Shown here: positions 1 to 8,070 of the stretch, piece after piece
How positions within the stretch are numbered: the stretch's first letter is position 1
Layout of the letters: each line of letters begins with the position of its first letter
From: Shimia sp022448905
GTDB lineage: Bacteria > Pseudomonadota > Alphaproteobacteria > Rhodobacterales > Rhodobacteraceae
Direction: 5' to 3'
Assembly: GCF_047126315.1 (NCBI RefSeq)
Contig: NZ_CP138953.1
Coordinates: forward strand, 2,604,001-2,668,000
Length of the DNA: 64,000 nt
Position numbers and translations under genes: made by a program
The notes under the pieces: generated by a model
What the model was told of the DNA's origin: nothing
Database searches by the model: none
Seen by the model: only the letters and a program-made list of their open reading frames with translations

Positions 1-312
1 TCGTCTGTAAGGACGTCGATATCTGAAATTTTTATCTGCACGTTGGCTTCCTAACAAATTGAGTACCGTCACTGTATGGCCAGCTTCTTGCAAAGACTAC
101 ACTCAACGGATATTTCCCAAGTAACGTTGTGTTGCGGCTTTGGCCCTTTTTGGGGGCGTTTGCAACTCTGACGGCGGCGTTGGCGACGGCATCCTTGATT
201 TTGAAGGTTCCGCAAGCGCAGTTTTCGAGCTTTTCGTAGATTTTGGCCCATCTGAGCGGCGACAAGACACAGTTGTTGAGCCGCTTTTGTGTTGGTTTCG
301 TTTTTTGAGCGG
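1..312. other. non-coding left edge, IS-flanking DNA
   Basis: No credible gene is visible. The stretch lies just downstream of the transposase remnant that reads leftward from 1092. Its right part (248-312) is half of an imperfect direct repeat whose partner lies at 1024-1090. Small open frames here have no recognisable domain and look like flanking DNA of the insertion sequence. I could not find a convincing terminal inverted repeat. Confidence 0.5.
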
Positions 313-336
313 TCATGCAGGCCTCGGCGGTGGCTT
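248..336. repeat. imperfect direct repeat, IS1380 3' end, copy 1
   Basis: This segment and 1024-1113 align on the same strand over nearly 90 bases at about three quarters identity by eye. Both contain CATGCAGGCCTCGGCGG or a close variant, which spans the stop codon of the transposase, followed by related flanking sequence. It marks the end of a second, mostly lost, copy of the element. Confidence 0.7.
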
Positions 337-1092
337 GATGTTGCGGATGGCGGTGAGGATTTGCCCAAACAGCGCGCCACTCACCGCGACCTCTGCCAGT
401 TGGAAGGTTATCTTGCGGGCATGGCGCACAACCCGTGCCCCGATCTTGATCAGGCGGCTCTGGATGCTGGTGAGCGACCAGTCGGCAACCTCTTCGGGTA
501 AGTCGGCACGCTTGAGGAAGCTCCCCATGTTGTAAGCCAGCGCATGGAGCTGAAGTCTGACCTCGTTGTCGCGGAAACGCTTGCAGGAGAGCCGGGTCCA
601 GTTGATCGCGTATTTGCCTTCCTTAATGTGCTGTTCCGCTGTGCCGCGCTGATTGTAGAACCGAATGACCCAGTCCGGCTCCATCGGCAAGTTGGTGACA
701 ACAAAGCCCACGCGCGGGAACAGATCGCCGGGGTGCCACTCGATCTTAGCGATGACGCGGCGTGCCTTCTCCCATGATGCCGCCCTGTACTCAAAGTCAT
801 GGTAGAAGCGGCGAACGTAGTTGGGTGGGCGGCCTACGGGGCGCTTCAATAGATGTGAGACAGCCTCTTGCAGGACGGCGTTGCCCTTGAGGCGGATGGT
901 GTAGAAGTAGCTCTCCGTCTCCAGCATCTCATAAAGCTCAGGAATGGCGAAGGCCGCGTCAGCTGGCTTGGCGGCTTCGCGGTGCTTGCAGGCGTTATTG
1001 CGAAGGTTTCCGGCGGTTTGTATCCATTTGGGCAGCGCCAAGACGCTGCTGTGGAGCCACTTTTGTTCGGTTTTCTGTGAATGAGGCGTCAT
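313..1092 (-). pseudogene. truncated IS1380-family transposase
   Basis: The reading frame encodes the C-terminal half of an IS1380-type DDE transposase. From about residue 45 on it matches the family from memory: the DAAFAIPELYE stretch, KRPVGRPPN, EWHPGDLFPRVGFVVTN, then RFYNQRGTAEQHIKEGK and the LQLHALAYN segment. A complete transposase of this family has roughly 430-470 residues; only about 215 are left, so the N-terminal half with the first catalytic aspartate is gone. The first 44 residues are not transposase. They come from DNA resembling what lies beyond the 3' end of the gene (see the repeats at 248 and 1024), so a deletion or recombination between two copies probably joined a 3' end to an internal point near 960. 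It cannot be active. Confidence 0.85.
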
Positions 1093-1113
1093 GCAAGCCT
1101 CGGCGGCGGCTCA
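1024..1113. repeat. imperfect direct repeat, IS1380 3' end, copy 2
   Basis: Partner of the repeat at 248-336. Here the former 3' end and downstream flank of a related element has been fused in frame to the internal part of the remaining transposase, supplying its spurious first 44 residues. Confidence 0.7.
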
Positions 1114-1148
1114 AGCACATGTTTTGATGGCTATGGCCATTTTCAAGT

Positions 1149-1358
1149 GTGATTTCAACTTTGGCTATGGGGGAGCAGCGCCGAGACATCAAAGGCGCAT
1201 TTGTGATGTCCATCAATGACACACCCGAGATCCGGGAGTGGTTTGATGGTTTCCACATCTATGAAGAGCGGTTGAACTATACGATCGCCAAGTCGGGCGG
1301 CAAGAAGGTCCAGGAGCTTATCATCTCAAACCGCGAGTCGCGGGCAGGGCTGCTGTGA
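1149..1358 (+). pseudogene. C-terminal fragment of D12-class DNA adenine methylase
   Basis: The 69-residue frame (opening with GTG) reads like the tail of a Dam/D12 class N6-adenine DNA methyltransferase of the phage type: a KGAFVMSINDTPEIREWF segment, then a YTIAKSGGKKVQELIISN ending. In complete proteins the segment follows the catalytic DPPY motif; that motif and the SAM-binding N-terminus are missing and nothing upstream supplies them. The full enzyme would have about 260-300 residues. It is a remnant of a phage or genomic island, consistent with the transposase debris on its left and the tRNA fragment on its right. Family assignment is from remembered sequence pattern; loss of function is plain from length. 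Confidence 0.7.
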
Positions 1359-1426
1359 TGGCTGAAGAGAATACCGGCTCCGCTGCGCACCGGCCAAACG
1401 CGCAGCTAACCTGAAAGGTTCGTCCC

Positions 1427-1729
1427 ATGAAAACGATGATTGCAGCCGCTCTGGCGGTCCTTTTGGCGTGCCCAGTTGGGGCGCAAAATCTGCGACACTG
1501 TGCCGACCGCGATCTTGTCGTGGAGCGTCTTGCGCAAAAGTACGGGGAAACGCGTCAGGCGCTTGGCCTCGGCGGACAGGGTGCAATGATGGAAATTTTT
1601 GCCTCCGAGGCATCCGGTAGTTGGACCATCACCATCACCACGCCCAATGGGTCGACCTGCTTGATGGCGACCGGCCAGAATTATGAGGCGTTTTCTGAGC
1701 CACTGCCGCCTGCGGGTGACGATCTCTGA
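1427..1729 (+). CDS. small secreted protein of unknown function
   Basis: The 100-residue product starts with a Sec signal peptide (MKTMIAAALAVLLACPVGAQ, cleavage probably after residue 19). The mature part has one cysteine early on (RHCADRD), a helical VVERLAQKYGE stretch and a beta-rich part (GSWTITITTPNGSTC) with a second cysteine, so one periplasmic disulfide is plausible. Similar short proteins are common in Rhodobacteraceae as I remember them, but I know of no assigned function. It stands alone between island debris and the tRNA fragment. A GGTTCGTCCC stretch precedes the start; the Shine-Dalgarno match is weak (GAAAGG about 12 bases upstream). Confidence 0.75.
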   Translation: MKTMIAAALAVLLACPVGAQNLRHCADRDLVVERLAQKYGETRQALGLGGQGAMMEIFASEASGSWTITITTPNGSTCLMATGQNYEAFSEPLPPAGDDL

Positions 1730-1924
1730 ATACCGGCGACGGTTTCCAGTCGCGTCGGTTCTGCTCTGCGGCTTGCACCTTCGCAGTCACCGGCCATGCA
1801 ATCGCCAAGAACTATTAAGGTCGATTTGCAGCTACGCGCCCGTTTCCCATGTTGCTATGGCGTTCATGGTTTGTCGTGGGAAATCACTAGGCTAAGGTAT
1901 TGATAATATGAACTTAATGCCCGT

Positions 1925-1969
1925 TTTGTAATCAGTAGGTCCGCGGTTCGAGTCCGTGTGGGGGCACCA
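1925..1969 (+). other. 3' half of a tRNA gene (attachment-site remnant)
   Basis: The sequence is the 3' half of a tRNA. A TTTGTAA anticodon loop (reading TGT, threonine) is followed by the variable region, a T arm with a CGCGG/CCGTG stem and TTCGAGT loop, the acceptor strand TGGGGGC, discriminator A and an encoded CCA. The partner strand GCCCCCA and the D arm are absent upstream, so this is not a working gene. Elements that integrate into the 3' end of a tRNA leave such a copy at their far end; the intact gene would lie further left, outside the window. Confidence 0.7.
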
Positions 1970-1972
1970 TTT
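1953..1972 (+). repeat. candidate attL core, left end of 22-kb island
   Basis: The 20 bases TCCGTGTGGGGGCACCATTT recur exactly at 24084-24103 in the same orientation. The left copy is the end of a tRNA gene including CCA, the usual core for tyrosine-recombinase integration. The two copies bracket 22.1 kb. Confidence 0.6.
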
Positions 1973-1995
1973 AACTCTCTCAAATAGCTGTAAAA

Positions 1996-2028
1996 TAAAG
2001 AAAAAAGGCAAAGCCTTTCGACTTTGCC
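1996..2028 (-). terminator. rho-independent terminator on minus strand
   Basis: Read on the minus strand, a 7-bp stem (GGCAAAG with CTTTGCC) closes an 8-base loop and is followed by six T and more T-rich sequence. It would end leftward transcription coming from the 2063-2251 frame or from a lost integrase gene. Confidence 0.6.
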
Positions 2029-2047
2029 CCACATTTTACCCCACACT
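2023..2047. repeat. candidate integrase arm-type site, left
   Basis: On the minus strand this holds two tandem 12-base units of the form TGTGGGGYRRAA. A 22-base stretch (2026-2047) recurs at 23948-23969 with one mismatch and in the same orientation. Both copies lie on the island side of the core repeat, as arm-type integrase sites do. Confidence 0.5.
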
Positions 2048-2062
2048 CGGCTTTCGCTAGGA

Positions 2063-2251
2063 TTACGCTTCTTCAAACAAGCCTTCCACCTCTGCGGCCT
2101 TCAAATAGGTCGTGGAATGCTCGTTACCGCCCGGCTTGTAGGCTTTTAGCAGCCATTGTCTTCTGAGCTGCCAAACCTCGTCCTGGATAGGCCACCAAAG
2201 TGAAGCGTAAGCTTTGCATGGAGAGCAGCGAGGTAAACTCACTGATTTCAC
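2063..2251 (-). CDS. possible small protein, unrecognised
   Basis: A 62-residue frame with several tryptophans (ASLWWPIQDEVWQLRRQW) and an acidic end. I do not recognise it. It ends 35 bases before a minus-strand terminator, which gives some support for real transcription. It sits just inside the left boundary of the island, where an integrase gene would be expected, so it could also be a scrap of a lost mobility gene. No clear ribosome binding site was seen. Confidence 0.25.
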   Translation of the reverse strand: MKSVSLPRCSPCKAYASLWWPIQDEVWQLRRQWLLKAYKPGGNEHSTTYLKAAEVEGLFEEA

Positions 2252-2609
2252 GTGACTACATCAGCCCAGAGAATATGGGAAACTCTAAGCGCGTCCTGCT
2301 TGTATCGATGTCACTAGCCGGTTCTGCCTGCCAGAAAGAGCGGACAGCGGCCGTTCGCTGTTAATCTCACGAACGACCGCAATGCGCACAGAGCGGAGTT
2401 TGGAAAGTTAAGCGGACGGCTCTTTGAGGGCGTTGTTCATTTGAAAATCAGAGGCCGGTTTGTTCGCGAAAGTACCAAATAACTTACGCGCACGTGGACA
2501 GTACCTTATTTTCTGGCGCGGCTGGCATGGCTTGAGCGCATTACGAGAGACCAGCCTGGAAGCTGCGCACATTTTGTAGGGGCCGCTTGCCGCACTGTGG
2601 ACGGCATCT
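2252..2609. other. gene-free stretch inside left island end
   Basis: Nothing recognisable. Short frames are interrupted and have no domain signal. It separates the small frame at 2063-2251 from the 3' end of the AlgX-like pseudogene and may be decayed mobility-gene DNA. Confidence 0.4.
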
Positions 2610-3218
2610 CTAAAACACCGCGACATGTTTGATGCGCGAACCTTTGATGGGAGAGATAAGAATCTCAACAGGGGTTCTGTCCCCGAAGTGGGATAGGCTG
2701 CTTCTTAAGCTGGACGCGCGCATGTCGACAGGCACAGAGTTGCGGCGCCCAAGGTAGACTTTGGCAGTTGATCCATTATCGAAGCGCACCTCCAGGTTAA
2801 AACTTTGTTTGGCGATGTCCTCGGCTTCTATTTCGATGCCGGAAGTTGTTACGCCTTCTGCAAGTTTGACCAGGGTTGCCTGAGGTTGTCTTTGCAGTTC
2901 GGCCGCCTTGATTGGTGCGCGGTTTTCGCTGAGGGCGCCCAGCAATTGACGCAAAAAGGATTGCGAGTTGAAGCTTTCAGTATAGGGCAATTCCCACACC
3001 ACAAGGTTGTGGTCTTTACGATCCAGCGCGCCGGACATCACATAGGCCTAAATGGCGCCAATAGGGCCTCCGCCTGATACTGAGAAGTTCTCGACGTCTG
3101 CATCAAAGGCGCGGGCCAGCGCGTCCGCGACCCTGTAGTGGTCTCGTTTGTAGCGATTGGAAAAACTGCTTCCCAGCAAGGCAAGTGCGGAGGGCCGATT
3201 CCAGGTCAAAGTCGGCAT
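2610..3218 (-). pseudogene. AlgX/AlgJ-like SGNH acetyltransferase, broken by amber stop
   Basis: Reading leftward from an ATG at 3218 gives ALLGSSFSNRYKRDHY, then a VENFSVSGGGPIGAI segment, an in-frame TAG (3048-3050), and continues in the same frame with AYVMSGALDRKDHN and LVVWELPY. This is the pattern of the SGNH-hydrolase-like domain of AlgX/AlgJ proteins, which O-acetylate exported polysaccharides: the GSSFS block carries the serine nucleophile and WELP is a family signature. Family members have about 350-400 residues; only some 200 remain and the usual N-terminal part is missing (a stop lies two codons before the ATG). It is doubly inactivated: truncated at the 5' side and interrupted. 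No other exopolysaccharide gene is nearby. Confidence 0.65.
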
Positions 3219-3378
3219 GAGCTAGGCACTTTGGGCGTAACATATTGTGGTCCTCTCTGTCTGCGGTTTGCTTTGTTTACGCCCTGTGGCTTGTAGGAGA
3301 TCAGTTGTGCCGCCGGGGAAGTCGTCTGACCGGCGCGGGCTTACGTATTCCCAACAAATCGATGTTTTGGAGACCATA

Positions 3379-4878
3379 GTGCAAATCGTTTGGTTCAAAC
3401 GGGACCTGCGTGTGCAGGACCATCGGGCCTTGGCCAATGCGGCGCAGCGCGGGCAGGTGATGCCGCTGTTTGTGGTGGAGCCCGAGTATTGGCGGCTTGA
3501 CGATGTCTCCTGCCGGCACTGGGAGTTTGTTGCCGAGGCGTTGCAAGACGTGCGCGCAGATCTGGCTGCTCTCGGCCAGCCGCTGGTTGTGCAGGTTGGG
3601 GACGTCGTGGAGGTGTTGGAGGGCCTGCGTAAAACCGTGGGCGTGGACGCCCTGTGGTCGCATGAGGAAACGGGCAACGGCTGGACCTATGCGCGGGACA
3701 AACGGGTTGGGGCGTGGTGTCGTACCCATGGGGTGCCTTGGCATGAAGTCCCGCAGCATGGGGTGCAAAGGCGGCTGGCCTCGCGCAACGGATGGGCGGC
3801 CCAGTGGGATCGGTTTATGGCTGAGACAATTATTCAAGCGCCCGCACTGGCGCCGATAGACATCGATCCCGGACCCATACCAACTGGGGCGGACCTCACT
3901 CTTTTGCCCGATGGCGCCCATGCCCGGCAGGTGGGAGGGCGCACAGAGGCGCAGGGTTTGCTATCGTCTTTTTTAACCGATCGTGGCCGGACCTACCGGC
4001 GGGAGATGTCTTCGCCGGCCACCGGCGCCCGGGCCTGTTCCCGCCTTTCGCCACATTTGGCTTGGGGGAGCTTGTCGATGCGAGAGGTCACGCAGGCAAC
4101 TTGGGCTCGGCAGCGCGCGATGAAAGCGCTTGGCGCAAGGGACGGCTGGGGCGGTGCGCTGTCGTCATTTTCCGGCCGGTTGCATTGGCATTGCCACTTC
4201 ATTCAGAAACTTGAGGACGCGCCACGCATTGAGTTTGAAAACTTGCATCGCGGTTATGACGGCATTCGTCCCTCAGCCCCAGATGCGGAGCGATTGGCGG
4301 CTTGGGCGCGCGGCGAAACTGGGTTGCCGTTTGTCGATGCCTGCATGCGGTCTTTGCGTGCGACGGGGTGGTTGAATTTCCGCATGCGCGCCATGGTCAT
4401 GGCGGTGGCGAGCTATCACATGTGGCTGCATTGGCGGGCGCCGGGTTTGGAGCTGGCCCGCTTGTTCACAGATTATGAGCCGGGCATCCATTGGAGCCAG
4501 GTGCAAATGCAATCTGGCACCACAGGCATCAACACGGTGCGCGTTTATAATCCGGTCAAGCAAGGCATGGATCAGGACCCGACCGGGGCATTCACCCGGC
4601 GTTGGGTGCCCGAGCTGGCCAAGATCGACGATCGATTTTTGCACGAGCCGTGGAAAGCTGCGAACGCGGGTGCAGTGCTGGGAAGGGCTTATCCCATACC
4701 CATCGTGGATCACCTAAGCGCAGCGCGTGACGCGCGGGAGCGTATCTGGGCGGTGCGCAAAGGGCAGGCCTTTCGGCAGGAGGCGCAGGGGATTGTGGCC
4801 AAACACGCAAGCCGGAAAAGCTCACGCAAGCGTGCGCGCAACAGCGCCACCTCCAAACAACTTGATTTGCCGCTGTAA
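3379..4878 (+). CDS. cryptochrome/photolyase family protein
   Basis: A flavoprotein of the photolyase/cryptochrome superfamily, which repairs UV-induced pyrimidine dimers or senses blue light. The N-terminal antenna domain opens with VWFKRDLRVQDHRAL; the C-terminal FAD domain shows WGGALSSFSGRLHWHCHF near residue 260, LPFVDACMRSLRATGWLNFR near 315 and the PGIHWSQVQMQSGTTG block near 366. I place the start at the GTG at 3379, which gives 499 residues and puts the conserved first strand at the N-terminus; the frame stays open to 3247 but that extension is unlike the family. A DUF2256 gene follows after 12 bases, a common companion of photolyases. Whether this one repairs CPDs or signals cannot be told from sequence. 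Confidence 0.85.
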   Translation: MQIVWFKRDLRVQDHRALANAAQRGQVMPLFVVEPEYWRLDDVSCRHWEFVAEALQDVRADLAALGQPLVVQVGDVVEVLEGLRKTVGVDALWSHEETGNGWTYARDKRVGAWCRTHGVPWHEVPQHGVQRRLASRNGWAAQWDRFMAETIIQAPALAPIDIDPGPIPTGADLTLLPDGAHARQVGGRTEAQGLLSSFLTDRGRTYRREMSSPATGARACSRLSPHLAWGSLSMREVTQATWARQRAMKALGARDGWGGALSSFSGRLHWHCHFIQKLEDAPRIEFENLHRGYDGIRPSAPDAERLAAWARGETGLPFVDACMRSLRATGWLNFRMRAMVMAVASYHMWLHWRAPGLELARLFTDYEPGIHWSQVQMQSGTTGINTVRVYNPVKQGMDQDPTGAFTRRWVPELAKIDDRFLHEPWKAANAGAVLGRAYPIPIVDHLSAARDARERIWAVRKGQAFRQEAQGIVAKHASRKSSRKRARNSATSKQLDLPL

Positions 4879-4890
4879 CATGACCGCCCA

Positions 4891-5028
4891 ATGAAGATGC
4901 GCAAGAAATCTGATCTGCCCAACAAGATCTGTGTCCGCTGTCAGCGGCCATTTAGCTGGCGCAAGAAATGGGCCAAGGTTTGGGATGAGGTGCGCTATTG
5001 CTCCGAACGGTGTCGGCGTGGGGGCTAA
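4891..5028 (+). CDS. DUF2256 small zinc-ribbon-like protein
   Basis: A 45-residue protein with KICVRCQRPFSWRKKW followed by RYCSERCRR: four cysteines in two CxxC or CxxxC pairs, the layout of DUF2256. The family is often found next to photolyase/cryptochrome genes; its biochemical role is unknown to me. It lies 12 bases after the photolyase and is probably co-transcribed. Its TAA overlaps the TAG of the oppositely oriented FeS photolyase in the four bases CTAA (5025-5028). Confidence 0.85.
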   Translation: MKMRKKSDLPNKICVRCQRPFSWRKKWAKVWDEVRYCSERCRRGG

Positions 5029-6575
5029 GTCAAAGCATCGAGCACCGCAGCTGCACTGCTGCGATAGGCGTGTTGCTTTTCCTCGCTCATGCGGTCCCAC
5101 GTGCGGTAGGCATGTCCTAGGCGCGGGTTGCCGCGCAGCTTTGCTTCATTGCGGATCAGGAAGTCCCAATAAAGTGGGTTGAAGGGGCAAGCATCCGGGC
5201 CGGTTTTTTGCTTTACTTCATACCGGCAGGTCTGGCAGTGATCTGACATCTTGTTGATGTAGTTGCCGCTGGCCGCATAGGGTTTGGAGGCCAGTAGGCC
5301 GCCATCGGCAAACTGGCTCATGCCAATCACATTGGGCGCTTCGACCCATTCGTAGGCATCGGCATAGACCGCCAAATACCACTCATGCACCTTGTGCGGA
5401 TCAATGCCCGCCAGCATGGCAAAGTTGCCGGTGACCATAAGCCGTTGGATGTGATGCGCGTAGGCGTGATCGTGGGTTTGGAAGATTGCGACGGCCATGC
5501 AGGCCATATCCGTTTGCGCGGTCCAGTAGAAGGCGGGCAGCGGGCGTTTGGCATCCAAGAAATTGGCGTCTGTATAGCCCGGCATCTTGAGCCAGTAGAT
5601 GCCGCGCACATACTCCCGCCAGCCTATAATTTGGCGTACGTAGCCCTCCACCGCGTTGAGGGGCGCATCACCATCGTAGTAGGCGCGCTCTACTCGTCGG
5701 CAAACTTCCAATGGATCAAGAAATCCTGCGTTCAGGTATTGTGCCAAAACTGAGTGATAGAGGAACGGTTCGTCGGTTAGCATGGCGTCCTGATAGTCGC
5801 CAAATTGGGGCAGGGTGGTTTGGACAAAATGCTCCAGCGCCACCAGGGCCTCCTCGCGTGTGACCGCCAACCAGAATGGCTCCAGAGATCCGAAATTTTT
5901 GGCAAACCGCGTTTTGACCAGAGCCAAAACGTCCTCGGTGATCGCGTCGCGGGGCACGTGCCGGGGCTGCGGCATGAACAGGTCGCCTTTCGCCGGCTTT
6001 CGGTTCTCCGCGTCATAGTTCCATTTGCCGCCTTCAGGCGCGTCGCCATTCATAAGAAGGCCGGTTTTGCGGCGCATCTCTCGGTAGAAAAACTCCATGC
6101 GCAGCTGCTTGCGGCCCTGCGCCCAGGTCTGAAATTCCGCGTGGGAGCACACAAACCGCGTGTCCTCTCGCATGTCCAAAGCGACCCCATTTTGCGCGGC
6201 CCAATCGCAGATGGCCTGCTTGAGGCGATACTCTCCCGGTTCTGTCATCACGACTTGTGAGAGGCCCAACGTGCCCAGCTCATGGCTCAGCTGATCGGGC
6301 AGGGTGCCCTTGTTGTCGCTATCGTCCAAATGGACATAGCGGACAGACCATCCCTCTTGTCGCAGCAAATCAGCGTGATGCCGCATGGCCGAAAACAGAA
6401 AGGCGATTTTCTTTTTGTGGTGGGGCACATAGCTGGCTTCCTCAGCCACCTCCGCCATCAGGATCACATCGCGATCTTTGTTGCCGTCGCGCAGTGAGGA
6501 AAGGGTCAGGGACAGTTGATCGCCCAACACAAGGATAAGCCGCCCTGATGCGTGCGCGGGTGTTTGGATCGTCAT
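5025..6575 (-). CDS. phrB: FeS-type bacterial (6-4) photolyase / CryB
   Basis: This 516-residue protein belongs to the iron-sulfur bacterial cryptochrome/photolyase group (Agrobacterium PhrB, Rhodobacter CryB), which repairs (6-4) photoproducts with FAD, a lumazine antenna and a [4Fe-4S] cluster. It begins with RLILVLGDQLS, typical of the group. Cysteines at residues 359, 447, 450 and 463 (in DMACMA, HCQTC and DACPF) have the spacing 88-3-13 that I recall for the cluster ligands of PhrB (350, 438, 441, 454). The start at 6575 is the natural one. It is convergent with the photolyase-DUF2256 pair, so the locus carries two distinct light-driven repair or sensing proteins. Confidence 0.92.
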   Translation of the reverse strand: MTIQTPAHASGRLILVLGDQLSLTLSSLRDGNKDRDVILMAEVAEEASYVPHHKKKIAFLFSAMRHHADLLRQEGWSVRYVHLDDSDNKGTLPDQLSHELGTLGLSQVVMTEPGEYRLKQAICDWAAQNGVALDMREDTRFVCSHAEFQTWAQGRKQLRMEFFYREMRRKTGLLMNGDAPEGGKWNYDAENRKPAKGDLFMPQPRHVPRDAITEDVLALVKTRFAKNFGSLEPFWLAVTREEALVALEHFVQTTLPQFGDYQDAMLTDEPFLYHSVLAQYLNAGFLDPLEVCRRVERAYYDGDAPLNAVEGYVRQIIGWREYVRGIYWLKMPGYTDANFLDAKRPLPAFYWTAQTDMACMAVAIFQTHDHAYAHHIQRLMVTGNFAMLAGIDPHKVHEWYLAVYADAYEWVEAPNVIGMSQFADGGLLASKPYAASGNYINKMSDHCQTCRYEVKQKTGPDACPFNPLYWDFLIRNEAKLRGNPRLGHAYRTWDRMSEEKQHAYRSSAAAVLDALT

Positions 6576-6591
6576 GAGTAAAAACCAGCGC

Positions 6592-7113
6592 TCAGTTCAG
6601 AAGGGCTTCGATTTGCGAAGTCACCGTTTTGGACATCGGTTTGGTCTGGGAAGAAAACTTCGTAACCACTGCGCCGTCAGGGCCAATCAGGACTTTGCTG
6701 AAATTCCAGCGCGGCACATAGCCGGCTTCCTCTCGCAGCGACACAAATAGGGGATGCGCGGTTTTGCCTTTCACCGAGGTGATCCCGGTCATCGGCATGT
6801 CGATGCCATATTGCAGCTCGCAAAACTCTTTGACTTCTGCGTTTGAGCCCAGCTCTTGTTTGAAGTCATCGGAGGGCACCGCCAGCACCACAAGGCCTTG
6901 GTCGCGGTAAGTGTCATAGAGGTCCTGCAGCCCGCGATATTGCTTGGTGAAGGCACATTGCGAGGCGGTGTTCACCACCAAAACCGGCTGGCCTGCCCAA
7001 TCGGAAACCGCAAGCGTGCCGCCATCCATCGAGACAAACTTGGCGGACAAGTCCAAGGCCAAGGCAGCTCCTGTCGTGGACAGCGCAAAAATCAAAGCAG
7101 TTAGGAACTTCAT
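6592..7113 (-). CDS. exported glutathione peroxidase family protein
   Basis: A 173-residue thioredoxin-fold peroxidase that would reduce peroxides. Residues 1-19 form a signal peptide (TTGAALAL end), so it acts in the periplasm. The VLVVNTASQCAFT motif has the peroxidatic cysteine at residue 53; VLAVPSDDF and the PRWNFSKVLIG block, with the conserved tryptophan and asparagine, are present. The usual cytosolic motif FPCNQF is replaced by a P-S-D-D-F form, as in other exported homologues. It is 16 bases downstream of the photolyase gene on the same strand, so both light damage and oxidative stress functions may share a transcript. Confidence 0.88.
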   Translation of the reverse strand: MKFLTALIFALSTTGAALALDLSAKFVSMDGGTLAVSDWAGQPVLVVNTASQCAFTKQYRGLQDLYDTYRDQGLVVLAVPSDDFKQELGSNAEVKEFCELQYGIDMPMTGITSVKGKTAHPLFVSLREEAGYVPRWNFSKVLIGPDGAVVTKFSSQTKPMSKTVTSQIEALLN

Positions 7114-7194
7114 GTCGACCCTCCGTTTATTCGATTACGGCACAGAGGGCGCCTTGGATGTCCTTTTGATGCTATGCGAGAGGTGCCTGAGGGA

Positions 7195-8070
7195 TCACGC
7201 TTTTAGCTCATAAAACCGTGCGGCGTTGTCCCCAAACACGGCAGCGTGCCAATCATTGGGGACCAGCGTCTCCATGGCCGCGAACAGAGTGGTATAGTTG
7301 GAATAGAGGCTGTCGACCGGGAAGTTTGAGCCAAACATCACGCGGTCTTGGCCAAATTGGGTCAGGCAGGTTTGTACAATTGGCGCGATGCTCTGCTGCG
7401 TCCACTGATGGTCAAACATGCCAAGGCCTGAGAGCTTGCAGGATACGTTGGGCAGGGCGGAAAGAAGCTTCAACTCGTTCGCCCACGCTTCCAAGCCTTT
7501 GACGCTGCGGTCATGGGGAGACCCGGCATGGCAGAGTGCAACCTGTAGGTCAGACGCTTGCGCCAACACATGGGCGGTGTCTTCCATCAGCTCCGGGATC
7601 AGTTGCAAGTCAAAGCGCAAGCCACGCCCTGCAATCTCCTTCAGGCCAGCTAGAAAACGCGAGTTTTCGAGCAAAGCGTTGGTGCCGGTCACAGCATCTT
7701 CGTCCGGTGCGCGGCCGACAATCTGGCGCACGCCCCGCAGAGTGGAGAGGTTTTGCAGCCGGTCGAGGTCCCTTGCCAACGTGTCCGAAGTGAGGTCGCA
7801 AAACGCGACCTGAACCAAAGGCCAATGCGGGTTTGCCTCTGCCACCTCCTGCACCCAGAGCGCCTCTTGCAGCGGATTTTCAGCACCCACTTGAATGTGG
7901 ACAGACCCTGAAATGCCATGCTGCTTGGCGTCAGCAGTGAATTCGTCCAGCAGGTAGTTGCGCTGAATGGGGGTCGGGTCACCAAAGAACCGTTCAACAC
8001 CCTGCGCCATCAGCCAAGGATAATGCACCGCGGAGAGATCCCAGAGGTGGTGGTGTGCATCGATCCTCAT
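7195..8070 (-). CDS. amidohydrolase (COG3618, lactonase-like)
   Basis: A 291-residue TIM-barrel metal-dependent hydrolase of the amidohydrolase-2 family. The N-terminal RIDAHHHLWD carries the HxH metal site; ALCHAGSPHDRS, SCKLSGLG and a late MFGSNFPVDSL supply the other strand-end motifs. Relatives include L-fuconolactonase and 2-pyrone-4,6-dicarboxylate lactonase, so hydrolysis of a sugar or acid lactone is plausible. Its start overlaps the end of the SnoaL-like gene by ATGA (8067-8070), so the two are translationally coupled and belong to the leftward arm of the LacI-controlled locus. Confidence 0.85.
   Translation of the reverse strand: MRIDAHHHLWDLSAVHYPWLMAQGVERFFGDPTPIQRNYLLDEFTADAKQHGISGSVHIQVGAENPLQEALWVQEVAEANPHWPLVQVAFCDLTSDTLARDLDRLQNLSTLRGVRQIVGRAPDEDAVTGTNALLENSRFLAGLKEIAGRGLRFDLQLIPELMEDTAHVLAQASDLQVALCHAGSPHDRSVKGLEAWANELKLLSALPNVSCKLSGLGMFDHQWTQQSIAPIVQTCLTQFGQDRVMFGSNFPVDSLYSNYTTLFAAMETLVPNDWHAAVFGDNAARFYELKA

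Noticed and set aside
1429..1613. minus-strand frame over the small secreted protein
   Set aside because: The plus-strand frame has a clear signal peptide; the other has none.
1864..2076. 70-residue minus-strand frame containing GAPTRTRTADLL
   Set aside because: This is the well-known artefact from translating the antisense of a tRNA 3' end; the DNA is a tRNA fragment and integration site.
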